Made by a program: the position numbers and the translations under genes. From Diorhabda sublineata (lineage: Eukaryota; Arthropoda; Insecta; Coleoptera; Chrysomelidae): a stretch of DNA of 64,000 nt. Position 1 is the stretch's first letter, and each line of letters opens with the position of its first letter. The stretch covers positions 25,996,794 through 26,060,793 of the forward strand of contig NC_079474.1 of NCBI RefSeq assembly GCF_026230105.1. Reading direction: 5' to 3'. This document shows positions 1-12,249 of the stretch, in pieces. Below the pieces are notes generated by a model that saw only the letters and a program-made list of their open reading frames with translations, made no database searches and was not told the DNA's origin.

Positions 1-2830
1 TCTCAACAAGTAAGATAATATAATGATGAGTTTCAGTGGTTATTAGGAAATATCTGATAGTAGATGATGTCAGGTTCAAAAATCGTAATGTGATTCGGTT
101 ATAAGAAATATATTTCCAATTTCAATTAACTGATATTTGTTATTTCATTAACAATATTGATCGAATTAATGAATTATCTTATGAAGCAGTTTTTAGGTTG
201 GGTTATTTTTTTAGAATTATTGGGATTCAACCGGCAATAATAGACTTGTAGTTAAAGTTCATATATATGTGAAGAGAGTTGCTTCTTCCTCTATATTATT
301 CGCACTTCTGAAATATGGTTCTTCCGACAACAAGAATCCTTTTGCAAAAAAATCAGTCAAATGGACATTTCTGTTGTGAAGCTAATATCAGAATGTGATT
401 CCACATTCCGCAGAAAACGAACGAAAACGAAACTGACTGAAAACGAAAATGACAGAAAATGACCTGAAATGACCTGAACTGACGTCCTTTGAAGCCAATT
501 AACGTCTATTGTCATTTGGCGTTGATCGATGTCTTATGATATCAATTCATTTGGCCAATGGGATAACATTGTGCCCATAATTTCTTCCATTTCGGCTCAT
601 CTACAGCTATACAGGAATTCAAAAAACCAGAGCTCACTACATACTTCTTGCGAAGTATGCCTGTATCTCTGCTACAGACATACAGACAATCAAATTAACG
701 AACGAGAAAAACACTGTTAAAGCGCATTTTTTTGTAACTTAATGCGCTAGAAAAGGATGAATAGCTATTGTACACTTGTGAGCGAACAAATCGAATTAAG
801 TCTTATGCTTGTGGTCAATAGTCTTAAGTAAAAATTCTGTACCTAAGAGGTCTAACTTGTTATTGAGTTATATTGTTGGTAAGAAAATAAATAAAATGAG
901 TCTTAGATTAAACATTGAAAAATGGTAGTAATTAACAGTTAACAAAATATAAAATTAACCTATCAATATTAAGTGTTCTCGTTCCTGACTCTAATAACAG
1001 CTTCCAATCGTTTTTTCATGACTAAATTCATAATAAGTTTCTTCACTCGATCTTGTTATATGGAGGGATCAACTCCACTCACAAAATAAAATCTTACTCT
1101 CAACACTTGGATCATAAATATCTTTTATGCACAAATATGGATAATTTACGTAGGCGAAATTACATAAGTATATTGTTCCTTTTTACGTATGTAGCCTTCA
1201 ACTTCAATAGTTGATTGTCAACAGCCATGGCGTTTCAGTAATTTTATATTCACTCTTACATTTACTATAATTTCTTACTAAGGATTACAGGCTTGTAAAA
1301 TTTTGAAAAAGAGTCTAGGTCTTTGCCCAAAAACCAATAACTTTTTGGAAGTGATATTTTCTATGTCAAAATTTAAAGAAGCACATTGTTCGCGATATAT
1401 AGGTAGGATTCAATGGTTCTATTAATTGTTAGAAAGTAGTAAAATAATCAACATCTCAATCAAATTTGTGTCCCTCTATAATCTTGATATTTTTGTAATT
1501 TCAATCATGAATGGTACAATAGCTTTTTCTGTGAATTTTCACATTTCAAGATAATTAATTCCCTTTATCATACTGTTAATGGTATTATCATCAAGTTAAC
1601 TATCCCTTCTCAACGTACTTCATAACACACGAGTAGATTGTTTTCAAACTCCAGATTTCCACTTAAACATTTCTCGAATACTATAAAAACAATATTAAGT
1701 CCCGTTGGCAATCAACGAACAAAGTTACCGCAATCTACTGTCTATCTTACCACCGAAAATTTTAAATTCAAAATATTAAATTTGGATTGCAAATGGATGA
1801 ACCACAAAGTTGCTAACCAAGAACAACAGACATCCAAAGTTTTGCTTTCTCTCAAAGTTGGCGATGGCGAATTTACTCCTGATTTCCACTTGCCTGTCTA
1901 ATATTTTTCAGAAAGTGTTTAAACGACCGGTAGTTGGTTCGATACCACTATATGGAATGATATACACGGTGTTTATTTGAAAACTTACCACCTCTTACCA
2001 ATAGATTGCAAAATACGCCGAAATCCATTGAGTATTGTTTAAATATGAGATTTTTTCATGGTAAATTAGTTCTTACATATTCATCCGTACTTAATACAAC
2101 TAGCAACCCCAATTTATAAATCTTGATTGCTACTACCTTACTTGTTCCCCGTAATTTAAAAGCCTTTCTCGTTACCTGTGAATCAGTGTATCCTTTTAAG
2201 AAAAGGGTGATATTTGATTCAGTTATGGAGAAAAAAACCTTTCAATTGAGTATTTTTTTTTTCTATATTTGACATAGGACCGATTCCACTATGAATTTCA
2301 GTGCTAAATAAATTTGAACGTAAAAGGTTTTTCTGTTCTATTCATGAGTTCAATTTTTATCATTTCAAATAATGTTAAGCATTTATTTCCGGACAGTAGG
2401 AAATACCGAAGGTAAAATAGTTTTACTTGGTTATTGGAACGCGCTTAAGACAGTGTTATTGTGAGTTTGATGTTGTGTTACTGGTTACAATATTATTAAA
2501 TGTCAGTTACTTCATAATGAAAAAATGTCAGTTGGTGAGATACCTCGCGCATTTTTTGGCCCCATAAAGCTACACAAAATTTCAATATTTATTGATATTG
2601 TTTTGATATATTCATTTTATATAATCCCATTATTTAGACTCGAAGCAACGGATCTCATTGGTTATTCAATTTCCTATTCATCTATCACGTATGAATCTAG
2701 AGTATTATGAAAGTTCACTGGAATTTCAGTGCATCGACTGTGTTCTGAAGAACATTTGAATTATCCTGCTTCTTCTCCAACTAATTGGCCTCATATACCC
2801 AATCTACAGAAGGCATACATTGTACAGAGT
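1..2830. other. Unassigned AT-rich DNA
   Basis: I recognise no gene, RNA or transposon protein here. The open frames are short (under 90 codons), low in complexity and match no family I know. The only local structure is a degenerate tandem run at about 418-490 built on AACGAAAA and AATGACCTG units. It could be old repeat DNA or ordinary intergenic sequence. Confidence 0.5.
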
Positions 2831-2839
2831 ATAAGTTAG

Positions 2840-3370
2840 ATACCACATAATTTGACAATCTTAAAAAACCTGGATGGATGGATCTATGAAGATCTATGAA
2901 GCACTTCGAAGCAAATGATCGCCTAAATTTTCGGAATAACTAGACATGTCGCCACGGTTCAGCGTAGAATTCTAAATATTAAATCAGTAATTATTTGCCT
3001 GAAGTGTTCGATATAATAAAGGGAATCAATTGCAGAAGACAAATCATTCTTCACTATGACAATGCGAGCTCTCACACATCAATTCAAATAAAAACGATTT
3101 TGAATCAAAATACCGATTCGATGGATCATCCATCGTAAATTTCTTTTTATTTCCGCTAATCAAAAATCTATTTTTTTCTACACCTGAAGAAGCGCTTGAA
3201 GCGATCAAATCACATATTTCAGACATACCTCAATCGGAGAGGCAAAAATTGATTCAAACGCATGTAAAATGGATTGATCTTAATAGAGAATATTTAAAAA
3301 AATAATGAAACCATTTCCAATTATGAATATTTGTTTTTATCTGAAGAATTTTTAGTAGCAACCGTCGTAC
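2840..3370 (+). pseudogene. mariner transposase remnant (5'-truncated)
   Basis: This is the C-terminal half of a Tc1/mariner-family DD34D transposase, the enzyme that cuts and pastes the element at TA sites. Read in shifting frames, it shows a stretch like STSKQMIA, then RHVATV, then LHYDNASSHTS around 3051-3085. The last carries the second catalytic Asp. The usual HPPYSPDLAPNDFFLFP block has collapsed to a short HPS followed by NFFLFP, so the third catalytic Asp has been deleted. The tail (PEEALEAIKS, then WIDLNREYLK) is typical of the family and ends near 3305. A sequence ending in ACCGTCGTA at 3361-3369 looks like a worn 3' terminal repeat. Stops and frameshifts mean it cannot be active. 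It resembles the longer copy at 52985-53910. Confidence 0.85.
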
Positions 3371-5350
3371 AAAGGGTGAAGGAATCTCAAATAAATCTTA
3401 ATGTTTAGGTAGTTCCCAAAAGCAAACGCGTCGTTTTCGTAATGCGCAGTATGAATATTTGTTGTACACTGGTCAAAAGGAAGGCCCTCAAATAGGTATT
3501 ATAATCATGAAGTCGACTCCATTGATGGCCTAGGGACTAGAACAAGCGGGTAGTAGATTTTGATACTTATAAATTGAGGATGGTAGATATTATAGATAGA
3601 AATCACAGTAATGAGAACAGAGAAAAAGAATCGGAACTTTCATCCGATGCACTATACTATATCTACTAGGAAATTTTAGAAATTTGGTTTCAAACTTGTC
3701 TTCCGGAAGGTGTTGAATATAGGGGTTACATTTCGATTGGTTGAAAATAGCAGTTTCCTTTCAGTTACGCTGGTATTTCTTTCTTTCGGAGATATACGGA
3801 GTTTATCTAAAACAATAAGACATGATTAGGATGAAAATATTAAAACCACTCAGATATATCCAAAACTTCTTTTGTATTTTGATACGGTGTTCAAGATTTT
3901 CGAAAAATTCATAATTTAGTCCATAAAAGAGTTAGCTGAGTTATGTTTTCATAATTTTCAGTATGGTATTTTTGGTGATGAGTCTGGATTTCAGGTTTTT
4001 TGGGTTTTCAATAGAAATTTGCGAACGCTTCAATCTAGTATTTTGTCAAAAAAATCATAATCAAAAATTTTGGGATAATGTTTTCTCCGTACATATTTTT
4101 TTAGCACTGTAGTTTTTTTCATTTTAAGATTACTTATATAGTTAACTAAAATATCTATGTACGTTCGCATAGGAATATTATCTACTCTCTTGTCAAAATA
4201 ATGAAATTTTTGTGTGTTCCAATATCTTAAGTTTCTTATTTCTTCTAATATTTATCGTTAATGGCTACGTATTCTTATAGTTAATAAGAAACTTGCTGAG
4301 ACTTGAGTTATATGACGAACATTTTTTAATTAGTATTGAAATTTAACAACAAAGAATGATTATTTGAATTATTCAAAAATTATGGGTTATTATGGAAACC
4401 AGAAAAATACAGGATCTAGAGAACATATGGAAATTTATGAGAACATGTTCGTCACTATTCTTTTATAGGCAAAGCTCTAAAATCTTTAATCATCCATAAA
4501 ATGAAACTGATAACAGATTTCCTCATTAGCTTAGCTCGTACAATTATATTCATATAATTATAATGAAATTTCAAGTTCCAGTTGATATTTTATGAATGTA
4601 TTTGAATCTGAATTTACGTCGAGAGAAATGGTTATATAAGCATAACTGTTTTATAAACACAATTCGGAAAAATTGTGTTATTATACTAGATATTCATTTT
4701 AGTTCTCCACATTGTTGAACTTCATTCAATCTATAGCTTAATTCATCTGATAATGTGTTTAAACACGAATTTGTTCATCATAAATATCTATATTTTCGAA
4801 TTAAATCCAATTTCAATTACTGAAACCATCACGATGACTTTTTTATTAGATAGCTAATAGATATTAATCTATTACTGTTAAGCTAATCATTTCCAGTATT
4901 TAAGTTCATTGATTCCCATATTACTCTAATACTCTAACTGTTCATAGCTGATGATAAGATAACTTCGTAGGTTCTGGTACGAGTTGATTGAAAAAATGGT
5001 GAATTCAGATTTTCATCCAGCAATAGAATTAGAACTTTGGCACATGTACCATATTCAACCCTGGGGCACTCATTAGCATTAATCTCCAGAAATTTCATAA
5101 ATTCTATCGTTCATTTGGTTTGGGCGCTTCCTCTAGCTCACTTAATATCTCTATAAAAAAGAGTTTACCAATTAGATGCTGATTTTTTCTGTTCCGATTT
5201 GCGAATATTCATTTTTTATAGAAGGGAAAAATGAATAGCCAAAACACGTCGAGTTGGCCAGGTAAGAATTTTGTAGAGAAAATGGTGCCATACCAAACCC
5301 ACCACTGATGGGCCATTGTGTAAAACAGCCTATCGGTAATATGGACAATA
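3370..5350. other. Unassigned AT-rich DNA
   Basis: No coding similarity or RNA gene was recognised. The sequence has many stops in all frames and no long inverted repeat that I could see. Confidence 0.45.
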
Positions 5351-5354
5351 TTTC

Positions 5355-6354
5355 AGATTCTTAAAGTGGAGCATCAAGCGAACATAGTGAGCATGACAAA
5401 AAATCTAAATTGACAGAGATTCTAACAGAACTTACTTGTGATGATTTCATTGAAGCAACGGTTTTGAACCTTCGTTGTGAAAATTAGAAGGATCTGGTCC
5501 GTCAACCAGGAGTCGAACAAATACAGAAGATGCTGTAAGATTTTCTTAAACACATATGATTTAAACTTTTATCCAATTCACAAACATACACTTTCCAAAT
5601 TTGTATTAGAGAGAAAAAATGCAGCGTTAATCAACATGAATTTATCAAGAGAAATCACAGAAGGTATTCGAGGAAAGATTTATGGCAACGCTTCTTCTTC
5701 AATTGCAGTTCAAAGGTCTGAAAGAGTGTATAATCTTCTTGTAAAAATGTGCTCTCTGAGAAGGCCCCATAGGAAGAAATCACAGAGTATCAGGTCACGT
5801 GACCGATGAACATTAAAGTACTCGTGCGTAGTGCGGCAAATCTCCATCCTGTATGAAGTGACAGATTTTCGCAGATCCAGAGTTTTGGATCTTTGTCCAT
5901 TCGCCTACGTGAATTTTTGAAATTTTCCAGATCACATTGGCTCATCACATGACCTTCAAAAAAGTACCAGCCTTCGAGACATACACACATACCTCAGGCA
6001 GTTTTCATTCTTCTAAATGAAGACGTGAGGAATCTGTTCGCTTCAGTAAACTCAGTTATGTCAATTGTCTGTACCATTCAGCGTGAAGGTTGTTCATCCA
6101 ACCATAAAATGGAATACTGGAACTTTTTCTTGAAGTCTGAACTTTTATCGGTTATCCATTCCGAAGACTACTACTTGACGAGCACTTGTTATAATGATAA
6201 TGAGATAGTAGAAATTAAAACCTACTGTAGTGATTTGGAAGTATTCCAAAGCTTTTTGAAAATTACATTATTTCCTCAAGGGATCTACAATATTGATATT
6301 ATATTCGAACTATCTGATATAAGATTTTGGTGGCTCTCTGGTTATCACTCTTGA
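5355..6354 (+). other. Unassigned open frames, possible decayed gene or element
   Basis: Three consecutive plus-strand frames sit close together. The first ends at about 5488 and reads SSEHSEHDKKSKLTEILTEL. A 110-codon frame follows at 5477-5809, overlapping it by a few bases, and a 109-codon frame lies at 6025-6354. Their composition is less AT-biased than the flanks and more protein-like: the first is charged, the last is mixed and acidic. I recognise no domain or catalytic motif. There is no clear promoter, and the frames do not join through evident splice sites. They may be pieces of one frameshifted transposon protein or chance frames. Confidence 0.25.
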
Positions 6355-7055
6355 TTTGGTCTCTACCTTTTGCAATATGTAACATGAGTCATTTGGTTTC
6401 TAATTAAAAAAAACGTTTTCCATCAGAGTACGTTATACTTATTATTGCAAGTAAGATCTCACCAATGTGTATACTCAAAATTTTGAATTAGAACACTCTT
6501 ATCGATCACTACAATCTCAACCACTGAGTTCAGTTACAATATAGACATAAACTTCCGTTCTCACATTTTAATTGAAAATCAATTAGCATTGGATGCCAAC
6601 AAAAGCAAAAAATAAACTCCCCGTTTTACTATGCAAAAAATCCAATGTAATTTCTACTAAAGCCACTTTATTTCGCGTACTCTCGATACTTTTATAATCC
6701 CAGGTTAATATAATGAATTTTCAATTCGTAATTAAATGTAGATTGGCGTTAGTATACAGTGTAACGACCGACTAGTGCTTAATTGGATCTGCGCAATAAA
6801 ACAAAACAGGCTCTGAGTGTCACCTTTATTGTTTGAATTAATCGTCAACTATAGTTGCTTCGAATTCCCTGGATTGATTATTGACAATCCTATACAAAAA
6901 ATTTATAAACGACAGAAACAGGCCTCAGGTGCTGAACATATCAGAAATAACCCCAGTCTCAAAACGTGGCGAATTCAATCAAGTTAACATCTATAGGTCC
7001 ATAGTTATTATACCTGTAATCAAAATAACTTAATAACAAAAACACAAATCAATCA
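6355..7055. other. Unassigned AT-rich DNA
   Basis: Nothing recognisable was seen between the unassigned frames and the downstream LINE fragment. Confidence 0.4.
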
Positions 7056-7059
7056 TTCA

Positions 7060-7690
7060 AGCAATCTTGAACGTTATTGAGGGCATAGTTGAGGGTCTTA
7101 ATGAGGGTAAAAACACGCATGCCGTTATGTGTGACCTAGCTGAGGCTTTTGACTGCGTGACATTTTCTTGCTTAAGATGGAACAATATGGATTCGGAGGT
7201 AGATGGCTGGAAATGTTTAAATCTTATTGACAAAGACAAATTGTCAGCAGTACGTAAGCTACAACAGATGTGAATCTAGTCTGGCATTGGTAAGCGAAGA
7301 TGAAAACGTTAGCAACGAGAATTTGAAGGTAGCTAAATATTGGTTTTATTTAAACGACTTGAAATTAAACGAAACAAAAACTAAAAAAAATATTCTAAAA
7401 AGAAATATAAAAAAATTATGGTATCCCTCTATGGGGCAAAGTTCAAAAGATTTTGACTCTTCAGAAAACTGTTTCGAGTATTATTCACCAAGTAAGAAGT
7501 GGAGTACATTACTGTGAACTTTTCACGGAATATGGGATGCTGCCTTTGCCTTGCGTGTAGCACTTTTGTATATTCATAGGGGTGGACGAGATAAGGTAAC
7601 TCATTCTTATGTCCACAGTTATACCATCAGGTGTGCAGGTAGATTCATCGGGCGATTTTCTATGCTACATCAACACAATATAACTAATTA
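7060..7690 (+). pseudogene. Non-LTR retrotransposon reverse transcriptase remnant, catalytic core deleted
   Basis: These are pieces of a LINE reverse transcriptase in the correct order but with the middle missing. First comes RT motif A, with AILNVIEGIVEGLNEGK followed by VMCDLAEAFDCV; the catalytic Asp of the CDLAEAFD motif is present. Next is a block like GRWLEMFKSYLT near 7200. The sequence then jumps directly to SEDENVSNENLKVAKYW and LNDLKLNETKTK, which normally lie after the YADD motif. The GVPQGS and YADD blocks are therefore gone. Downstream, STFVY.HRGGRDKVTHSYVHSY and FSMLHQHNIT match the usual C-terminal end of Jockey/CR1-like elements. Several frameshifts are needed. The clade is not certain. 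Confidence 0.8.
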
Positions 7691-7955
7691 ACTTTAGAGT
7701 GTATAAAAAGTTTCTAGATTAGCTATAAGTTTCTTATAAGAACGTGAAAATATGAGCCAGAGTCGGTTCTATGAACTTTCAAAGCAGTTATTATTGCTAA
7801 ATGGTTATTATGTAGTTAGAGATACTTGAATTTCAATTTTTAGCCTTATTTAGATATGAAATCTAATTTGATTAAAATATTGTGGATCAATAGTATCGTA
7901 TCGTTCAATATAGTTTTGTCTTGGTTGCCATATCCATTGAGATATGAATTGTTGT

Positions 7956-8215
7956 ATTATACGAGGTCTAGCTATTGAATAAAGTGACTGGGCACCCTAG
8001 ACGGGTGGGTGAAAAACGAGTCGTGCGTTGGGTTTCTAGATATCTTGTCTATGCACGTCCCAGAACACGTTTCCCTCCCTATTATAGTATTTGTGCAGTA
8101 GCGTTTTAAAACGAACGTGTTTTTTATTCTTGCCGAAAACCATATGTGACGAAAAACAGGAGCAACATACCAATCTCAAATTTTTCGTTAGATTGAAAAA
8201 GCGTATTGGAATTCT
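7956..8215 (+). mobile_element. mariner 5' end with terminal repeat and transposase N-terminus
   Basis: The stretch beginning TACGAGGTCTAGCTATT at 7957 looks like a mariner 5' terminal inverted repeat and is followed by the usual untranslated leader. About 200 bases further on, a frame reads EQHTNLKFFVRLKK, which matches the first helix of mariner transposases (consensus close to QRxNIKFCxKLGK). After about 8210 the match stops, so only the leader and roughly the first 20 codons survive. No 3' partner of this copy is visible nearby. It could be a 3'-truncated insertion or the left end of a larger rearranged copy. Confidence 0.65.
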
Positions 8216-8982
8216 ATATTTATTTAAAAAGAAACTAGTTTATACCGAGTATTTCCATTGCGTCTCCAATTATCTATCAATTGCAGCTCAACAATATCTG
8301 CCAGAGACGTATTTCTATTGAAATACTTACAAAGGTGCAGAACCAATGAAATAAAATACATGTAAATAGTAAATGGGGAAATTGATTATTATTTAATTTG
8401 GAAGAATATTCTAATCATTTCGCTATTGAATCATTTCTCACAAAGCATCAATTTCTTGGGTGAACAATAGAGATTAGATTAATATTTGATGTTGTTGGGA
8501 TTAGATGTAGCAAACCATACTCTGTATATTCAAATCTATACACCTTTTCCACATTTACGTCGATAATATTAAATTTTCTGAATCATGCTGAGATTGTTCG
8601 ATGAATATAGGTCATCCCATCTATGTTTGAAACATTGTTTTCATTCAATTTCGTGCACACGCATCACATAAAAATAAAAAGCGAATATATCTTCCATCGA
8701 GATTATTCCGATTTTTCTATTATACGAACGTAAAATAGCAGCCATTAGCAAAAAGGAATACTTCCGTTGGCTGTAGTATATACTGAACTCACTCTGTGTC
8801 TATGAATATCCTATAGGAAATTATTTCCAATTAGCAGTAGCTCATTTTTCAATCAAATACGCAACTACAACAGTTTTTAAGCAACTGTATTCTAATTATT
8901 TTATACTATTTTTCGAATGTATACTAAACATAACAATGCAGAAGTCAATGCAGAGCATTGGTGTACTTTACGAATATATCAA

Positions 8983-9024
8983 TAATTATTATATATTATA
9001 TATTATTATATATATATTATTTAA
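8983..9024. repeat. TA-rich microsatellite
   Basis: This is an imperfect run of TA and ATT units immediately upstream of the palindromic repeat at 9.1 kb. Penelope-type repeats elsewhere in the window also lie next to TA runs. Confidence 0.75.
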
Positions 9025-9059
9025 TCATTTGTAGTCGTCTAAGTCACCTGTATATAATC

Positions 9060-9225
9060 TAACACTGTTAATTGTTAGATGATGCACGACAATTTGATAT
9101 CTTCAGTCTCTGGAGACGATGACTTGGTTATCGAAACGCGCGTCAGACAGTCTAATTGTGAGTGTTAGTGTAGTTGTGGTGTAAACAGTGTATCCAATAT
9201 GAATATAATTATCTTACTCCAATCC
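9060..9225 (+). repeat. Dispersed repeat copy 1 with hammerhead-like core
   Basis: This is one of four related repeats in the window, along with 18223-18440, 29330-29420 and 54724-54920. The core at 9106-9148 has CTGGAGA, a stem-loop GATGAC-TTG-GTTATC, then GAAAC, four bases GCGC, and GTC. GTCT at 9106-9109 can pair with AGAC at 9145-9148. These parts lie in the order of a hammerhead ribozyme with a two-base-pair stem III and cleavage after GUC at 9144. The shared tail continues GTGAGTGTTAGTGTAG and TATGAATATAAT. The left arm of the palindrome seen in other copies is mostly lost here. I infer that the repeat is the pseudo-LTR of a Penelope-like element. Confidence 0.6.
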
Positions 9226-10755
9226 AATTATTTAATTATTTCAGTATATGGTAGATTGTAGAATTCTGTCACAGAATAAGGAACTTATTAAATTTGCCAC
9301 CTTTGATTCTGGAATTAGCTGATTGAATCATTTTTTGGCACTGAAGATAATCAAGTTTCTCATCAGATCAGAGTTGGGTCTCAGTTGAGCTGTGAAAGTG
9401 TTCACGAACCAAACAAACGGATTCTAAAATGAAAAGAGCGAAAAGTGTTTGAGTTTTTTATTTTTTAAAAGAGAATTAGCAATGCGCTCTACTACTTAAA
9501 CCATAAATGTAACAAATTGCTCTTCTCTGTAATTTAAATAAAGTTTCGAACAAGTGCAAACTACAAGACCCCCAGCAAGGTAAATCAATGCGAAAACAAG
9601 CAGAAGATTATTTTATTGCTAGAATCTCTACATGTACAGACCATTGAGGGGAACCGTCGATATGTAGAAACTTGATCGAATTTTAAGGTGGCATTAAGTC
9701 ATTGTTGAGTTTTAGAGGTTTTAAAATTCCTTTTCAAGATAAAAGTTTTCTTATTGTATAAACAGAGCCGTTCACTTCAAACCAAGACTTTATAGTAATG
9801 AGATATTTGCCTGTAGTAAGTTTGTATACCTGGACCACTCCAGGTTACGCTGATGTCACCTGCGAATAAAATGAATTTACCGTTGATTCGTAATAACAAA
9901 ACATCTGAACCCTGAAGTACACTACTTCCACTGGTAAACTTCACTATTAGCTCGTAAACAATTGTCTTCCACATTCGACGTAAGATACAAACCATTTCAA
10001 ATAAACTTAGAGAAGCTTAACTAATGCGAAGAACGAAAAGTTGCGAGAAGAGAAGAGAAAACAGTAGAATATTGATAATTTATAACGGAAAAACCACTTT
10101 TTTATGCACTATCAGATTATCGATTTTAGTAAAACTTCATTCCCAGATTATCAGTCATTTGCTTACTAACAGTTGTAATAGGTAAGTTGCCATATTTTTA
10201 TCTCCATTTCAGAGAATTCCATGTAGTATGTACTAAAAAACTGGATCATTCTAATTTATCCGAAAAGGGTGTTTAAGAATAACACTTAAAATTTTCGCGA
10301 GTAAACGGATTTTAGGTTTCGATAACCTCATCCTGTCGGTCACTAATCGTTAGTTAATACTAGTTTGTCGGTAACTTTCACACTCTAACATATTTTTTTG
10401 AATTTCAAGATATTTTTCTGTAAAAACTCAAAATTGACTATTCATCGTTCATCAACAACAGATGATCATAACAATACAGTTATATTGTTAAAAAATATCA
10501 TGTTAACTTTTGCTTTGTACCAAATTGTTCATCTACATCGACCAAATTTACAAATAAATTGGTTCTAACTGGAAATTTTGACCCAAATCTGGGAAAAGAG
10601 GTTTCAAGCTGGGAAAACATATTAAAATTATATTATTTATGATAATATGGGGACGATGCTTTCTAATGAAAAAATTAAATTATCTTCAGATTGTTCCTAA
10701 ATTACAGTATATATGATTTTCAAACTATTGAATCATCCGTTGATATTAGTACAAC
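9226..10755. other. Unassigned AT-rich DNA
   Basis: No protein family was recognised. A 72-codon minus-strand frame at 9777-9995 has no motif that I can name. Confidence 0.4.
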
Positions 10756-10759
10756 CTAC

Positions 10760-11040
10760 AGGCGCTAAGACAGAAAAAGACTCTTCTCGGAACCTACAGC
10801 CAGTATTCTGAATGTCTCAACCTAAGTAAGAACAATCTACGAATACTAACAGGAGTTCTATCGGGGCACTGTCGCCTCAATAAACACTTGAAGATGCTAG
10901 ACCTAGCAGATAATGCGGCGTGCAGACTTTGTTGCACAGAAGACGAAACCTCTATCCACAATATCTTGTGAAACACTAAGGAACTCCAGAGCACTAGACC
11001 TTGAGGCGTACGAAATAGAGACGAGGTTTTCTGATAATTG
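10760..11040 (+). pseudogene. LINE C-terminal tail (zinc-knuckle-like, R1/I-type)
   Basis: The frame runs FLGTYSQYSECLNLSKNN, LRILTGVLSGHCRLNKHLK, LDLADNAACRLCCTEDETS and IHNIL. The LTGxxxGHCxLNxHL block followed by CRxC and an ExETxxHxL block is the standard end of R1, I and related non-LTR polyproteins that follows the RNase H domain. A stop interrupts it after IHNIL. Downstream, near 11050-11180, a weak DGSAVNTGFSNI segment might be part of an RNase H domain, but the order would be wrong, so a rearrangement or a second copy is implied. Confidence 0.75.
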
Positions 11041-11339
11041 AAGTTATTTCACAGTCCAGATTTTTAAAAGGAGTGGAATTGATGGATCCGCTGTAAACAC
11101 TGGGTTCTCCAATATCGCAACAAGATAGGAGGACATAATAGATTCTTTGGGTCGCGTTATATACGATACCCTAAATCCATACATAAAAACATTGGTAAAT
11201 CTGTGAAAGTGTCTATATATTTTATGAATGATCGAAGCAAGTTTAAGTAGAAATGCAAACACTCTGCCCGTTTTCTTATATGTTCACTAAAAATCAATTT
11301 CGTGTCTATTGTGAATTTTATGTTTTTTATGAATCCTCG

Positions 11340-12037
11340 AGATAAAGAACTCGTTGGTTTTCATCGCCTGGATATTATCAAAAGTTGCAAGTAGTCGAGC
11401 CATCTTCTCATAATCCGCATGGTGCTGGATAGCTTATCTCTCTTCTCTGTTTCTCCCAGTGATGACGATAGCAATGTCACCGGAATAGCATATGAGATAG
11501 CATCTATCGTGAAGGTCTAGCTTAAGAATATTGTCATTGGATATAGTCCAAAGCTCTGGTCCTAGAACTGAGCCTTGTGCGGCTCATAGTTTCATAGAGC
11601 AGCTGTCTGTTGCTAAGGTAATCCTCTACTATGCGGAGTAAGTAAAGGAAAACATTGTCTTTTATCTCTTAGGTTTACTATATTCTCCCAGTTCAAAGAG
11701 CTGAAAGTATTCCTAACATAGATGGTTGCTAGTAGGATAGCTCTTCGAGTGTTAATTCATTTATTGTTTTGTCTTAAAAGTTTCTTTTATTGACTGCAGC
11801 GGCAGTTGATTTGTCTATTCGAAACTAAATTGATTTTCGAATGGGTCGCCACTAGCTTCCACTGCCGTTTGCAGCCTCGGTCTTATAAGGTTTTCTAGCA
11901 CTTTTCTTGCAGTGTCTAGCATAAACAAAGGCTGATTTCCGGATGCACTGTGTGGGTTCGCTTTTTCTTTGGCTATAAGAACTAGTTTCTGCCTTTTCCT
12001 TCTTTCTGTAAAGTCCCAGTTCTCGGACATTATTCAT
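11340..12037 (-). pseudogene. R1/Jockey-like reverse transcriptase remnant
   Basis: Read on the minus strand from 12037 downwards, this gives RKRQKLVLIAKEK, QPLFMLDTARKVLENLIRPR and DPFENQFSFE, the usual lead-in to the RT domain. It continues with AT.YVRNTF..LNWENIV (motif A, catalytic Asp changed), then GSVLGPELWTI (motif B region) and CYSGDIAIVI, where the catalytic YADD has become YSGD. These features fit R1-type or Jockey-type elements. Two or more frame changes lie between the blocks. The element is dead: both catalytic aspartate sites are damaged. It lies opposite in orientation to the LINE tail at 10760-11040, so these are either two insertions or one inverted element. Confidence 0.82.
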
Positions 12038-12249
12038 TGTATTGGCTATAGTGATAATTACTGTATTAGCAGTTTATGTAAACTTGAAGAGGAGAATCAT
12101 AGGACTTCAGAATATGATTGGATATGACCAACTGAAACATAGGTCAAAGAATGGCATAGTGTTAGTTGGTTCCACTTTGTACTAAAATTTCTGCAAACAT
12201 ATTTAAAAAGAAAACTTCATAATACGTGCTGAGTTTTTTAATTGGAACA

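Noticed and set aside
1930..1960. GGTTCGATACC resembling a tRNA B box
   Set aside because: No matching A box or acceptor stem upstream.
3044..3226. Minus-strand 60-codon frame
   Set aside because: It is the antisense shadow of the mariner remnant, which reads clearly on the plus strand.
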